Assembly: GCA_964023205.1 (NCBI GenBank)
Contig: OZ026842.1
Span: 32,748,992-32,812,991, forward strand
From: Lutraria lutraria
Lineage: Eukaryota; Mollusca; Bivalvia; Venerida; Mactridae
Length of the DNA stretch: 64,000 nucleotides
Direction of reading: 5' to 3'
Shown in pieces: positions 13,501 to 26,057 of the stretch. The number at the start of each line of letters is the position of its first letter. Position 1 is the first letter of the stretch. The position numbers and the translations under genes are program-made. The notes beneath the pieces were generated by a model. That model made no database searches. It was given only the letters and a program-made list of their open reading frames with translations, and was not told the origin of the DNA.

Positions 13501-16500
13501 ACAATTTTAATATTTCTTCTCTGAATATGATGTACCAGTGTAGGACTTACAGTAGGCTGAGATTGGAGAGGTTTCATCTTAGGGTTCAAGTTCCATCTGA
13601 TAATATAAAAGACAAGAGAAAATACAACTAGAGCTGTCACAGAGGTGACTAGTACCCCCGCCGCCGCTTTGACACTAAGAATGTGATAGTACACTATACG
13701 GCTATGTTCAAGGGGACATAACTCTGCAATGGGTGGATCACTGGGCATGAAAATTGTGTTTTGCACATCTACATTTAATATTGATAATATATTTCAAGTT
13801 TCAATTCAATCCCTTGAAAAATGTGGAAGTAGTTCGCTCCACAAACTAAGACTGCCATTGTACACTATATGGCTAGGTTTAAGGGCACATAACTCTGGAA
13901 TGAGTGAATCGCTGGGAATGTAAATTGTGTCTAGCACATCTACACTTCATGGTGATAACATATTTCAAGTTTCATTGCAATTGCTTAAAGAATGTGAAAG
14001 TAGTTCGATCCACAAACTTTTGATATTTTATGCGGTAGGACGGACCGACCAACCAACCGACAGAGTGACTCCAATATACCCCCTCTCAAACTTCGTTTGC
14101 TGGGGTACATGTATAATAAATAAGCACATGGTTCACAGTAAGTTTGTAGGCCCAAAAGCCAGAGTAACAGGCCTGCTGGGGGGGGGGGGGGTCCAGGCAT
14201 TTTTTCAGCAATATTTTTAAAACTTTGAGATTTCCAACCGGCCTAAACTTGTTTATAAGCAGCTAAATTGGCCGGTGGCCGGTTGCTATTGAGAACGCTA
14301 TAAGCCAAAAAGAGACAATATGGAAAAAAAATTAAAACATAACCACAACATAATATCATAGAGGTACAAATAAAACTATTAATGAGGAATAAAAGAACAA
14401 AATTGGTCAATAAATGGAACAAGTACCTTTAACAACATAAAATCATAACATGATACCTTTTTCAGAAATAAGATTACACACAAACATTGATACAGGTATA
14501 GTATACATGAATAGTCTCACCTTTTAGGATGGCCACTGACTAGACAAATAACTTTTCCAAAGATGAAGTTGGCCAGAGCAAATGGAAGTTGGAAAAACAT
14601 ACGGCAAGCATACAGGTCTGTAGCATGACCAAATATATAGTTTGGTACAACCCACGCACCTGACCTAGTGCTGACACACACAGATTTACACCTGGAATAA
14701 AAGATCAAATCAATCAATTAAATCACAATTACTGAATATTTTCTGAAGCAATCACAAGTTATCATGAAAAATCAAAGTACTGAAAGTACTCATAGAAGCT
14801 GAACTTTCATAGACTTGCACTGCAGCCTGGAACGTGGACACAGTTTAACATTTTCATTGCTGATTTATAAAAATGTAGTACTTTTGTTCACATTAAAATT
14901 CATGGGAAGTTGTGAACTATTGTTCTGCTTCTGAAAACCAATATCAAAATTTAGACACCAATTGATAGAAATATAAGATTGTAAGTAGTAAAATATATAT
15001 TAATCCATTTACTATATCTGAAAAGAAAACACCAATGTATCCATTGTTTACATTGGAAATATCATCACCAGAGATGTCATTTACTCTACAAACGATTTTT
15101 TTACTTTTAGAGCAAAACTCCTTAGACGTCTCAAAGAAGCATAAATTAGACATTGGAGATAAAGTCTGATACTATTGTATACACTCAAAACTGATGTCAT
15201 TGTTTATTGGAAGAGCTTGTTGAGATGAACTTAATGATTTAGTATTTTTTTTTTTCACAAAAACAGAGAAAGACAACCCATCACTCAGGTGACAATATGA
15301 GAAACAATACCAGACAAGACAGGAAGTAGAAGAATTTTACCTGCCAACAGAAGCACAATTCACAGCTGCATCAACAGCACTGTTTCCGATACCAACAACA
15401 AGAACCTTCTTCCCGGTCATTCCATTGCTTATAACATCATTAAATTTTACACTGTGAATTATTTCCCCTGAAAAAAGATGGTTATTCAGTTTTATTCTTT
15501 CTTTGGGTTTTTAACGTCACACCAATAGCCAGGGTCATTTAGCAATGTTTCTAACGAAGACCCAATACCCCAGGTGAACACGTTGGTAAAACCACCAAAC
15601 TTCCATTAGCTTCCTCATAGGGGGGGGGGGGGGGGGGGATTCAGAGGCAATGATTTCTCAACCACTGAGGTCCCTTCCCACAGACATGGCATACTCTTTG
15701 AATAAAAACTTTTAATTAAGTACTCTTAAAAGTTCTTCTTACTGTTTTTTCTGTTTATAAGGAAATATTCACTGACTTGGCAAATAAAATAAATGCATGT
15801 ACAGTAAAGATCATTCATCAGTAATGTTTTTATAAAATTAAGTGATGGAGATAGAACAAAAGTTGACTTTATCAGAAATTCAGAATCCTTTGTAACACAT
15901 CTACATTTTTAATCCAGTCAGAAATATCATACCTTTAAATGAGTCCTGGCCAGGAAATTTAGCAAAACTAGGTTTGGCATGGTGACCTGTTGCCACGGCA
16001 ATGAACTTTGACCTATATATCTCAGCAGGTTCATTTTCAACCACAGTCTTACCATCCTCTTTTACCTGCTTCACAGTAGTCTGCCATTCTTCACCTGTGA
16101 AATATAACATGTTCTTATCATACAGTATTTGTCATGTACTGCTGTTTTTTACTATTATTATTGAAGAAAGTGACACTGACAGTCAACATCTTCCCCTCAG
16201 CAAATTAGCTATATTTCCCTCCCCCATAAAAAATATTTTTCCTCTATTTGCATTGTGAATATTCCCCACATTGCCAATTTTGTGTGATTTTTCCCTTTTA
16301 CCAGCACCCACCATCTTCCCTTTTTCCTAAAAAAAACCCCCTGATGTATATCATACTTTCATATCCAATAATTGAAAGGTTACCTTTAGTACTTATGTTG
16401 TTTGATACTAATAAGATGTAGACAATACCTTGACGAAGTTGATAAATGAATGATATTGTCATCTCTTTTAATGTTTAAGTTTATACATTAACCACAATGT

Positions 16501-17768
16501 GCTCAACAATAACAAAGAAGTTGAAACAAACAAAGTTTGTCCACATTTTGTACAAATAGTTAATCACATGATAAATAATTCCTTTCCCTTAACAAATTCA
16601 CTAGTATTCAATCATAATGTTTAAATTGCTTTTATCAGGGGTGTCACCGTGTCAACAGAGCCAAATTAAAAATCCTGAATTAATATCATACACGGCCAAC
16701 TATTTTTACTAGACAAAAGGCGAGCAACTACAATGTATCCATATCTAACTCAATTTGTATAAAAGAAAATCCTTCAGAGCAGATAAAATTGACCATACCT
16801 TTGCTATTTCTTGAGATATTCTCATCAAATAACTTTTCTATTGCTCAGAAATCATAGCTCTAAGTCTTTCAGGACAGATAAATCCGGAATTCCAGATATA
16901 TCCGGAAAATTGCCACCAATTTTTTATACAGTAGTTCTTAAAAACTCAAACCTAATCTTTTTCTGAATGCACACCTAAAGCTCGATGAAAATATGAAATA
17001 AAACAATTATCACCTTTCCTTTCTACATTCATAACTTTCTTCAAGTATTTGATGTTCTCCTCCAGATTAAAATGTTTCACATAATCTACGATATACTGAG
17101 CCATGTCTGTGTTGTGAGGATAGTCTGGTGTTTCATCAGGAAATGGAAAATCTGAGAAACAGTAATTATATTTGGACACATTTCTGCAATAAAAATCAAG
17201 TAAAAATTATAAGCATACAGTCAAACAAAGGTTACCCTTTGGAAAGACAAAATGTTGCCATAATTCAAAGGTCATTTTATTCTAAATAATCTATGATGTT
17301 TTCTAAAAGAATGCACAACCTTTATTCATAGGTCGGCCTTTATTTGAAGGGGGACATTAACAAAGATCTTACTTTCCACTTGTTGAGTAGTTACTGTTTG
17401 TAAGTCCATTTATTCATTTAATTCAAACAGTACATGTGCATGCCAAAATCCTATTTCGAATAAATGTTAAAAGTAGAGGTCATATTCATATATAAATCAT
17501 AATTGTTTGTTTTTATTTCAATAAACAAAGAGAAAGTGATATACGTTAAATGTATCTTAAATTTAATAACTCGCTGAACTTACATGTGCGTGAATCTCAT
17601 TACACCATAGTCATCTTCTCTGAAAGTCCATAAGCCGCCAACTTCACTCGTTCTTTCTAAAACAACAGCTGAAAGTCCAGCATCACGCAGACATTTCAGA
17701 GTCGCAAGACCTGAGATTCCGGCTCCAATAACAACGACATCTGTTTTGTGAACTACAGGCTCAGTCAT
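10385..17768 (-). CDS. FMO: flavin-containing monooxygenase, complete 10-exon gene
   Basis: Ten exons join in phase to 523 codons plus TAG, close to the usual length of about 530 residues for animal FMOs. These enzymes use FAD and NADPH to oxygenate soft nucleophiles (N and S centres) of amines, thioethers and xenobiotics at the ER membrane. Visible motifs: FAD-binding GAGISG (15-20), EVGGLW (42-47), ATGHH near 156, the FMO signature FKGEIIHSVKF (171-181, pattern FxGxxxHxxxF/Y), NADPH-binding GIGNSA (198-203) and the TGY motif (332-334). A hydrophobic C-terminal helix (about 500-520) fits the membrane anchor. The start ATG precedes the FAD motif at the normal spacing. Introns hold several MITEs and SINEs but no frameshift or stop interrupts the exons, so the gene appears intact. 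The vertebrate subtype cannot be assigned. Confidence 0.93.
10874..11007 (-). CDS. FMO: FMO exon 9
   Basis: It encodes EFCANKYHKSDRHTIQRDPI and DEIADMIGAKPSF ending LFWR, matching the FMO stretch DEIAxxIGAKPxF. Acceptor TTTGATAG, donor GTAATA. Confidence 0.9.
11575..11760 (-). CDS. FMO: FMO exon 8
   Basis: It encodes LYKNVFSPEIGSSLAFIGFV, QPASGGVLTMAELQARW and FAEMCKGRVKLP. The block ...LAFIGFVQP...AELQARW is very strongly conserved in FMOs. Acceptor ATATTACAG, donor GTAGGT; 62 whole codons. Confidence 0.94.
11801..11978. mobile_element. MITE of the CAGTCAAACCTGTG family (FMO intron 8-side)
   Basis: It starts CAGTCAAACCTGTG directly after TA and ends near CACAGGTTTCAACAGT. It lies in the FMO intron between exons 8 and 7 and shares its interior with the copies at 9827 and 42746. 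Confidence 0.65.
12777..12926 (-). CDS. FMO: FMO exon 7 (TGY motif)
   Basis: It encodes RIEGSRVFFMNGESEEFDHI, then ILCTGYKIDLPFLSDSIQET. The CTGY motif is the linker common to FMOs and related monooxygenases. Acceptor TACTTCAG, donor GTGAGT. Confidence 0.92.
13488..13596 (-). CDS. FMO: FMO exon 6
   Basis: It encodes WNLNPKMKPLQSQPTVSPTL and VHHIQRRNIKIVPNIQ, the FMO region NxxLxPxxxxxxQxPTxxxx ahead of the active-site loop. Acceptor ATTATCAG, donor GTAAGA. Confidence 0.88.
13640..14112. repeat. GGGACATAACTCTG-type interspersed repeat with internal duplication
   Basis: Two diverged halves (about 13690-13855 and 13860-14025) each run GGCACATAACTCTG..., GCACATCTACA..., ATATTTCAAGTTTCA..., AGTAGTTCG.TCCACAAAC. 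They are followed by a GGACGGACCGACCAACC tract and a CCCCCTCTCAAACTTCG end. This layout is typical of dispersed bivalve repeats. It lies inside the FMO intron between exons 6 and 5. Confidence 0.6.
14521..14691 (-). CDS. FMO: FMO exon 5
   Basis: It encodes CKSVCVSTRSGAWVVPNYIF and GHATDLYACRMFFQLP to SGHPKR, matching the FMO stretch STRxGxWV after the NADPH motif. Acceptor TATTCCAG, donor GTGAGA. Confidence 0.9.
14772..14845 (+). repeat. SINE family B head fragment
   Basis: It begins AAAGTACTGAAAGTACTCAT and continues GACTTGCACTGCAGCCTGGA. The same head occurs at 47414 and 52877. Only the first 70 bases or so are preserved here. Confidence 0.5.
15341..15467 (-). CDS. FMO: FMO exon 4 (signature and NADPH site)
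   Basis: It continues EIIHSVKFND, completing FxGxxxHxxxF, then KKVLVVGIGNSAVDAAVN, the NADPH Rossmann motif. Acceptor TTTTTTCAG, donor GTAAAA. It is too short to stand out as an open frame and was found by translation. Confidence 0.92.
15505..15680 (-). mobile_element. SINE family C copy with poly-G interruption
   Basis: The plus-strand body AACGTCACACCAATAGCCAG and AGACCCAATACCCCAGGTG matches the reverse-oriented SINEs at 45944 and 52060. A poly-G run of about 18 bases splits the copy near 15620. The tRNA-like head would be at the right end (TCAACCACTGAGG...). Confidence 0.5.
15933..16094 (-). CDS. FMO: FMO exon 3
   Basis: Acceptor TTTCACAG. It encodes GEEWQTTVKQVKEDG, then FIAVATGHHAKPSFAKFPGQ and the beginning of the FMO signature (FKG). 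The donor is GTATGA. Confidence 0.92.
17014..17183 (-). CDS. FMO: FMO exon 2
   Basis: Acceptor TTGCAG. It encodes NVSKYNYCFSDFPFPDETPD onward to KKVMNVERKG, the usual FMO segment after the FAD motif. The donor is GTGATAAT. Confidence 0.9.
17218..17373. mobile_element. decayed MITE of the CAGTCAAACCTGTG family
   Basis: It starts CAGTCAAACAAAGG after TA and carries the interior motifs GGTCATTTTATTCTAAATAA and GGCCTTTATTTGAAGG. The right end (TTAACAAAGATCTTA) is degraded. It sits in FMO intron 1. Confidence 0.5.
17584..17768 (-). CDS. FMO: FMO exon 1 (start, FAD motif)
   Basis: It starts at ATG (MTEPVVHKTD) and encodes the first Rossmann motif GAGISGLATLKCL and EVGGLWTFR. The donor GTAAGT follows CAC-AT, leaving two bases that exon 2 completes to Ile (FTHI-NVSKYNYC). 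Confidence 0.92.
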
Positions 17769-20243
17769 TACTTGAATAAAGAAAAGTACTTGATGAGTTG
17801 ATATTTAAAAGTTGAGAAAAACATGAGTACTTGAGCCCCCTTTTAATCTTGACAGATTTACTTTCCTATGATATTGAACATAACTGATTTAATTACTATC
17901 ATATAGAAGATATCATGAAACTGTTTCACTTAATTGATTAAGCTATAATATGAGGCGTTAATTTTTTTCTGCTTAATCAACCTACACTAATTTTCCCTGT
18001 GACCCTTATAGACATTTTATTAGGCCATACGAATGGTACAATCTCTTGGCTTACTATTTTGCCTTTCTGCCTTCATTAAAGTCCCATGTAAGCATATAAA
18101 TTTATCAGTCCTAATAGTTTCTGTTTGTTCTATAACAGAGGAATCCCCTGTGCATACTTTATAGCAAGAAAAAATGTTTCCAAAATCACTATCGTATTTT
18201 TTTCAATATCATTGAAAAATAACCTATTTATAGAACAGCTGTGTTTTCCCGCAGTCATATCATGCACACGGCATTTAGTGACGTCACACGCTCTATATAT
18301 TTCAAGTTTACAAAAGCAAAATTCACGGCTAAATGAGTGTTTTTAGAAGATTCAAGAAAAGGGGCTTAAATTGTTTGGTCGGTAATTATTATCTTGGGAT
18401 GATATCAGCACTTGTTTGTTTTTTGCATATATTTTTTATAGCAAAAAGCTAATGGGACTTCAAAGAATAGCTGATATAAAAATAATTCCCTCAATCAACA
18501 TGTAACCAGAAACAAACTAGTTATTTTTTGAGTTATTTTTTCATTAAAATATTAAATGGTTCAACTCTAAAAGTATAAAATGAAATACAAAAAAAATTTA
18601 AACTGAAATTTCTGATTTGAAAATTGAAAAATAGGGCAGGTTAGGTACTTAGTCCAACTACTTACTGTTTGTGACAACGAGATACTTTTTCGATTTGGCC
18701 CTGTCCAGATGGCCCTTCCGAATTTGTTCACGAAAATCGGCCAACCAAAAAGCTGAATTAATAGGGCTAGTCGGGTACTGTGAGAAGCTGACAATTTTTT
18801 AGGCCTAAAGCAGGGCTGTACAAGCCTGAGGGAAGGGCTAGCCAGGGCTTGATCCCTCTGGCCCCTAATAATTTTTCCTATAATGGTAATTAAAGGGGCA
18901 ATTACAGATCCCCTTGTTGATAGTTAGCCCCCCCCCCCCCCCCCCCTCTATCTAAAATTACTACCTACGGCTACGGGCCTGTGATGATGAGACTATAAGA
19001 CTGAAATTACAACAGATGAGAAAGAAGAGATAAAAACATGAACAAACCTGAAAGTGAAGAATTTAACTTCTGGTATAAAAATAAACTATAAACACACTGC
19101 TTACTTTGACTTATGGACTAAAACTGAATTTATACACACATCGTTTTCATAGATCAAAGTCTATCAGCTGATAAAAATTATACTGTTTACATTTGAAAAC
19201 GGTGAACGTGATATTAGTAACGTATGAAAAACACTAGCTGATGAAGGAAAAGACCTATTTTTAAGACTGTACTGTGGTCGCGTCGAATTATCAGTGTAAG
19301 ACTCAATCTTTCGCTATAACGTACCGTATGATAAAAAAAAATGCCTGACAGTCAAGTACATTTAATCAAGATACAGTATAGTAAAAATGCACGTTTATGT
19401 CCTAAATTTTTATAACAATCAGCAGGGTCGATTGATTCAAACTCATTTGAAAGACTGAAATCAGTAAATCTGTTTATTTTACTTTTATCTTATTTGTTAC
19501 ATTATTTCAGTGTTGTACCTAGTAGGGTAAATGAGTGAGTGTACGCACGTGTAATGACCAAGGCATTATACATGTATAAGGAGCGAAGCGCCAAACAGGG
19601 GTGGACGCCGAGGAGAAGCCTTCTCAATCCATGCATCTGTATATTTTGTATCTACCGTAAAAAGATTTCGCCCTGTTTTGTTTCTACGCAACATATCAAA
19701 ACTGCACTTTCGTTTAGTATGTACAGCTATCCCTTAGATTTCAATTTCATACCATTTTGGTCATACAAAAGTGTTCAATACTGACGTAAAGCACGTGTAC
19801 GCTCGTGCGTAGTGTGCGGACGTAGGATACGCCCCTGTATTTGAATATTACATGTACTACGTCAAAATAGCTGACGGTTTTAGATAAATCATTGTAGTGA
19901 ATATTAGCAAGAAAATAGCAAAATAATTATTAGGCATACCTTAATATAGTATTATAAGGTAATAGCGTACGTAATGTAATTATTTAATTGCTCAAAGTTT
20001 CCGAGTTTTAGTAATTAATTTCTCATCCTCCATACATTTTTTTCTGATTTATACTGGTAAAATATAAATTTATTTGTTCATACTATTCTCTCATGTACGT
20101 GTTCTGTTATGTTATACTTTGTTACATGCTCATGGGCCTTAAATTGTTAATACACACTTCTAAACTTTTAAGCATCGGTTACTCCCCTTATAATTTATTT
20201 TCAGATAATAGCCAACGGCAAGCTGGATAATGTAATAATGGTA
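17769..20243. other. FMO upstream region and intergenic repeats
   Basis: No promoter motif can be assigned with confidence and any 5' non-coding FMO exon is not identified. The stretch 18640-18790 (GATGGCCCTTCCGAATTTG, CGGCCAACCAAAAAGC) recurs in diverged form at 34530-34675, so it is a dispersed repeat. A poly-C run lies near 18930-18947. The rest shows nothing recognisable. Confidence 0.4.
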
Positions 20244-22536
20244 CCGGTGTAGCATAAAATTTTGACCCCGTGGAAAAATGACCCCATGGGTCATTTTTCA
20301 ACGGATTATTGATCAATTTTCAACGTTAAATATTGACTCATACCGTTAAATAATGACCCCATCACGCGTGAAAATTTGACCCTCATTAAAAATTGATCAG
20401 CCTATGTACAGTTATTTTCAGCGTTGACAATCACCACTTACAGTATATAATCATGTAATTCAAGACATTCTCACGATTTTTGTTGAAAAAACGTTTAAAT
20501 ATTTAATATTCATGATGATTTGTTCGTTGTTTTTTTTTGTCTTAAAGCGGTTCTTTCATTGTGTATTGATAGGGTCAGACACAGATTTTTTAAAATTTTA
20601 TTTGACATGCTGACAAATCGCATGAAACATTGAAAAAAAAACGATCACCCAAAGCTGTAACAAGAGTTCTGCGGCATATTGAGAATGCACGGTTCCATGG
20701 TGCCAAGATTAAGAAAGTTTGTCCGGTGTGGCTTAGAAAGCTATCTTAAAAGAGCCAAGTCTCTGGATAAACTCTTTGGTTCGGCACCAACCACATATGT
20801 ATTCGATTTGTCTTGTTCCAATAACAAAATAAGTCCCAAAACTCCATTTACGCGGATTTAAAAACACTTGCAGTTCCTCATGACGCGACAGTAAAATAAT
20901 CCCATGCAATCGTCATGATGTTTTGAATAAAAAGTCAATAAAATACGCTAATTTGTATAATAACATTGTCTCATTTTAATGATATGAAAAACAACAGAAT
21001 AATAACCTACTGACAGGATAAAGCCAAGTTGGCCTTATTATGTCTAAAGATAAATTTAGAAACAGCATGAATTAATTAATTGGTATGATAGAAAGTACCC
21101 TCTATACTTACGCAATAAAGTGTTACACCGCTAAATGTAAAATTGACTGTTTAAGACATAATGGATCACAGAACCTGTTACAAGCAGTTCTCATAACCAT
21201 TACACACTTTTATAATTAATAATTTGTAAAATAATCACTATCACAAGCTTTTTTATAGTGATAGTTTGGCATTTGTAAACATAAAATTAAAAATGCTATA
21301 TAATCATACAAAAGGGAGAGCACTAACTAGTTTGTATTATTATACCTCACGTGACTAATTTATTCTATAGTCTTATGTGACGTCATAGGGTGACAATCCG
21401 TAATGTTACCCTCTGACATTACATTTCGGCCCGCTTGTCATAACGAAATTTCTCTCACCCGCTGACGCGATATTACCGGGTGCCGTGTTTTAGTCAATCT
21501 GTTCTATATCCTAGACGCTTTAATGGGCGATTATCAAAATCCACTCATAATTTGACATCCCGTTTAGCAGAAGATAATTTGACAGCCAAAATAACTATGC
21601 TTCGTTTTAATCTCTGATAAAGACTTATTGTTTTGACTCAACCAGTACGAAAAGACCGTATAATTGTTAGCATGTTTGTTGCATTCTTGTATTTCTTAAT
21701 TATTGTTTTATTCGGTATAATAAAATAAATATCACATCCCACATAGGGTGATAGAACGTAATGTTCACCCTTGACAAAGTAATGTCAACCTCGGCTAACG
21801 CCTCGGTCAACATTTCTTGTCTCGGGTGAACATTACGTTCTATCACCCTATGTGGGATGTGATATTTATATGATATTACCTCCCTTTATGATACAAAAGT
21901 CAAATATAACTGACCTAGGCCTAGCATTCAAGAATGTTGTATGTTTACCAATTATGTTGGAATATCACAATTTAAAGGATCAAGTACCTCTAACTTTTGT
22001 TCATAGATATTTACAAGTTTTAGTATTTTGTATTAGGGTCCGTTTATTTATCCTTTATCTAATATTCGTTGTTTGATTAATAACCAAGTTAAAATATTAT
22101 CTTATTTTTGTTTTTAACTTTGTTTTGATAAAGCATATCTCAAAGATAAAAGCATATCTCAAATAACTCACATTTAAAGAAGTTGGAAACAGAATGACAA
22201 AAAATCGACATGATCTCTCATATAGACAATAGCAAAATTAAGGGCGCTTAGGACGACAATATGTATATATAAACTGTGCTAAACAATGTTTTACGAGAGC
22301 TACGCCCCTGCAGGACTAATTCTCTTATTCGTACAGTTAATCTCTGACGTTTGTCTAAAGTTTTAGTTATCGTTAAAAATTGACCTCAGGATTGATCAAA
22401 ATTTAACGTTGATAAATATTCAACGACTTTCTTGATCAAAATTTAACGTTGAAAACCTGTCGGGTCGATTTTCAACGTTGAGAAATGACCCTTGGGGTCT
22501 TTTTTCAACGGGGTCAAAATTTTATGCTACACTGGC
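20244..22536. mobile_element. 2.3 kb non-autonomous TIR transposon
   Basis: Left end CCGGTGTAGCATAAAATTTT followed by GACCCCGT; right end ACGGGGTC followed by AAAATTTTATGCTACACTGG. About 24 terminal bases are identical in inverted orientation. The inverted similarity continues in weaker form for about 170 bases, with repeats of TTTTCAACGTTAAAT, TGATCAA and GAAAAATGACCCC. The flanks TAATGGTA and CTATGGTA could be a decayed 8-bp target duplication (6 of 8 match). No transposase frame is seen inside, and the superfamily is not recognised. Confidence 0.72.
21725..21869. mobile_element. fold-back element with perfect 46-bp arms
   Basis: The left arm (21725-21770) and right arm (21824-21869) are exact reverse complements over 46 bases, including CACATAGGGTGATAGAACG. 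The loop of 53 bases is GC-richer (CCTCGGCTAACGCCTCGG). It is nested within the 20244-22536 element. A related but diverged sequence (TCATAGGGTGACAATCCGTA) lies at about 21383. No clear target duplication was found. Confidence 0.75.
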
Positions 22537-25500
22537 TATGGTATAACATAATTATTATTATTTTATAATGTTCATGAACTGGTTATAGGCTTTGGTTTTA
22601 AGATTTGGTGATACAATATATACATGTATGTACAATATAAATATGCAACGTTCACAGCCTCTATTTGGAGAAAGAATTATTCTAAATACGGTATGTATTT
22701 GACATGTTCGAACTTGTAAACAACATCTTCAAAAATGCAGAGCCAGCAGCTCGAGTGGCAGATTAAAGTCGGTAGACAAAAACAAGGTAGGTCGGCTTAC
22801 CGGAAAACAGTTACATGCAGTTATAACATGTTACTATCCGATGATTAGCCGAATACGTAAGATGTCAGGCACGGTCATTCCATTCAGATATTAGGCTTAT
22901 TTTTTAACTGCGATCGTATTAAATGCGCTACTTAGTAGGTGGGAGCGTAAATGTAAAGATATTTAATTGATACCCACATATCAGACACTTGAAACATTTC
23001 AACAAATGATTCTTTCTAAAACAAGAAATCAACATATACAGGGAAGTAGCTTGTCCTGAAATAATGTGTAGGCACCTTTTAAAAATCACTGTAGATTGCC
23101 GGAGACGCATTCTGTGGTATTAATATGTGAGTTGCTTTAAGATTTGTCAGGAAAAATGTAGGCATGTTCCTACAGTGCCTATAGGAAGCTAAGCCAGTGA
23201 TATACTACATGTATATACTTTGACAACGACCGTATCATCTCGATGTTATTAGCAACCACGGTTTATATTAAAGTACAATCAGAATCGGAATTCAACCTAT
23301 TCACGGACATATTAACCGGTCAGCAACATTTGTCGACCATTTAAAGTTTATGAGCTAAATTAAGTCTGATGCTGAAGGCGATTTCTGGACCACTAACATT
23401 GAAATGCAATCAGGTCAATTAAATTAATATTGACTGTCAGGTTAGTAAAGATACATTTTGTACGACCATGTGATATTGGCGTGATCTAAATGTCCACCAT
23501 AACGATTTGAAATAACTATAAGAGATGAATTAAGTATTCATGTTCGCCAAGCAAGTGACCGCTATGGAAAGGCCGAACTGCTAGTATCCTTCATAACTTG
23601 TCATGGTCCTTCGGTCATTTACATGTACCAGTTTTATTACGTTCAACTTAGTTGCCACAGCACAATGCACTACGACTTAAAGAGGAAATAAATTAAAGTG
23701 TCTAAAGGCGTGGCTTGAGTGAGACATAAACCAAACAACTCTGGGTCTTTATAGCTTGTTGTTACTTACAATTCATATATTTTCACGGTGATAAAAAAAT
23801 ATTTCATAGACGGGTAATTTTTCAATTTTCATTAATAGTACATGTATATGGGTTATGTTAAAATGTTTGTATCTCTACTATTAAAATGGCTTTGCATTCG
23901 ATATTATCGATTGTATGTATAAAACTAAGTTTTATGAAATGGTATTTTATTAAATTATTAAACTAATAATATCTAGGTTAACTGAAAAGCGATCTAAGTA
24001 ATAAAGCCAACGATTCATGCGTCATCATTATCGTTTCTATGTTCTTTCGAATAAGACTTAGATAGGACTTGTTTAAGATCCGCTGTTCAATATCATTGGG
24101 GTATCCGTTAACACATATTGCTATGTTGTATACTTACGTTATGTGAAGAACACCTTGATTGACTATGTCCCGGGGATACACGTATTGTCTACGTAGAGGA
24201 ACACATTACCAAAAGTAGCAAATATTTATGAATATCAATTTAACTGAATTGCCAAATATTATCAAACTTTACCAATTGATTGTATATTAAACTGCAGAGT
24301 GCCGATGAAACTTACAATTGATTTGGTGTTTCAGTGAAATTGTTTAACTTGAAAATACACACAAAGCCCATGCACGAGCTGTTATTCACATTTTGTAAAC
24401 ACAGTCGCGTTCGTATAAACAGATAAAAGCTAGATATTTTTTTGGAATAGAATGTTGGTCTTAACAGGCCTTCGTTATCTTGATGCATTGCGCCTGTTTC
24501 TTATTTAGCTAAAGTTCAGGGTCGGAAAACCTGTGTGATGCACGTATATTGTTATATGTTCCGGACAAGAAATCCTCTATTAGGAGAATAATTAAAAAAC
24601 TGCACGAGGTAAAGTTATGGTTATTGTGCACTGCACTTTGGATCATTACAAGAAGTCATTTGAAGTCATTTGAACTTATGGTGACAAAGTTATGTTCCGG
24701 ACAAGCAAAAGGGGACGCCGCCGACACCGACAAAGTAATCCCTATATGCCGCCTAGTCAGGTGACACAAAAAGTGCATATACCAAAACTTTAATTTTAAC
24801 ATCGTCTTATTAACAACCAAAAACATTTAGAAGATACAATTTTAAAAAACTTGTTCAGAAATACTAAGTTGTAACGAGACATTGTAGCGGTCTCCTAGTG
24901 TGAGATTCTACTATATATTGACAATCTTAATGCGTTCAATTTCAAAGTTTCCCGTGCAGATTTAATAACTGGATAGGACCTTCCGTAAGTCAGTAAAACA
25001 TGATTATGTAATAAAAACAACAATTTGATTAGGCAACAATATCCTATAATATATTTATTCAACGTCAACACTTTAAGCATAACAGTGTACGCGCATATAA
25101 TTGATGCACCGTATTGCTGGACCACTTTATAGAGTGAAGGCAGTTAAGGCAGACATTTGTAAATATCAACACATCACATCCGTCATAATACAACAAAAAA
25201 TAAACGAACAACATCATATGACATTAGTCATAAACAACAGAAACGACAAACAATACATACATACAAGAATATTCGAACACTTTTAAAACAATGCTATATA
25301 TTTTTATAATGTACACAACCAATAAAATACTATTTTTTTATAAATCTACAAACAGCTCTTGGAATGCCTATCACGAGATGTTAAGAAATGCCATGGTAGA
25401 CACGACGTGTCAACATTATTAAGATGTCAAGCTTTTTATAAATAAATGATCATGAACAACAGTTACAACACGACATACAACCATTAGTTACACACATAGA

Positions 25501-26057
25501 AAACTGAAAACATATCCATCATATAGTATAGTAAAGAACACCTAATGGTACGCGTATATATATAGCGATATAAGTAAAGCTAAGTCAGTATTAATTTTAT
25601 AAGAACATGTACATTATTAAGGTAGTATGCGACCTTTCCTTGACGTCATGGGTAAAAAAATCGAATTTTCTCCGATTGTTCTAAAATTTTGCACAATGGT
25701 ATACAAACTTAAAAAGGACTTCGCACATTGCAGTGCTTTGATTAACTTATTGGCAAAATTAATTAAAAACCTTACTGTCAAGAAGGAACAAACACTGAAT
25801 CATACATTTAAATTGATTACTCAATATGGGGCGACTTTGGTCATAGGTCAGATGGAATCTACCGGTCCATCTTTTTGTCAAACATCCATTTTTTCCGACT
25901 TGAACCCATTGTCACCAGCACTGCACAAACTAACGTTCTTAATATTGAAGTTTTACTGTACATGGAGTACAAAATACAACATAATAAATCACATACAAAA
26001 TATATACAAAAATGTACATAAATACATACAACATACGATAAATGATACATCTAAATA
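22537..26057. other. intergenic, mostly unrecognised
   Basis: No exon recognised. A fragment at 23545-23600 (CAAGTGACCGCTATGG) matches the SINE piece at 47535. The end of a dispersed repeat (GGACGCCGCCGACACCGAC, AAGTAATCCCTATATGCCG) lies at about 24690-24770. The 145-codon frame at 25627-26064 begins in a repeat-like AAGGTAGTATGCGACC and shows no protein family features. Confidence 0.4.
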
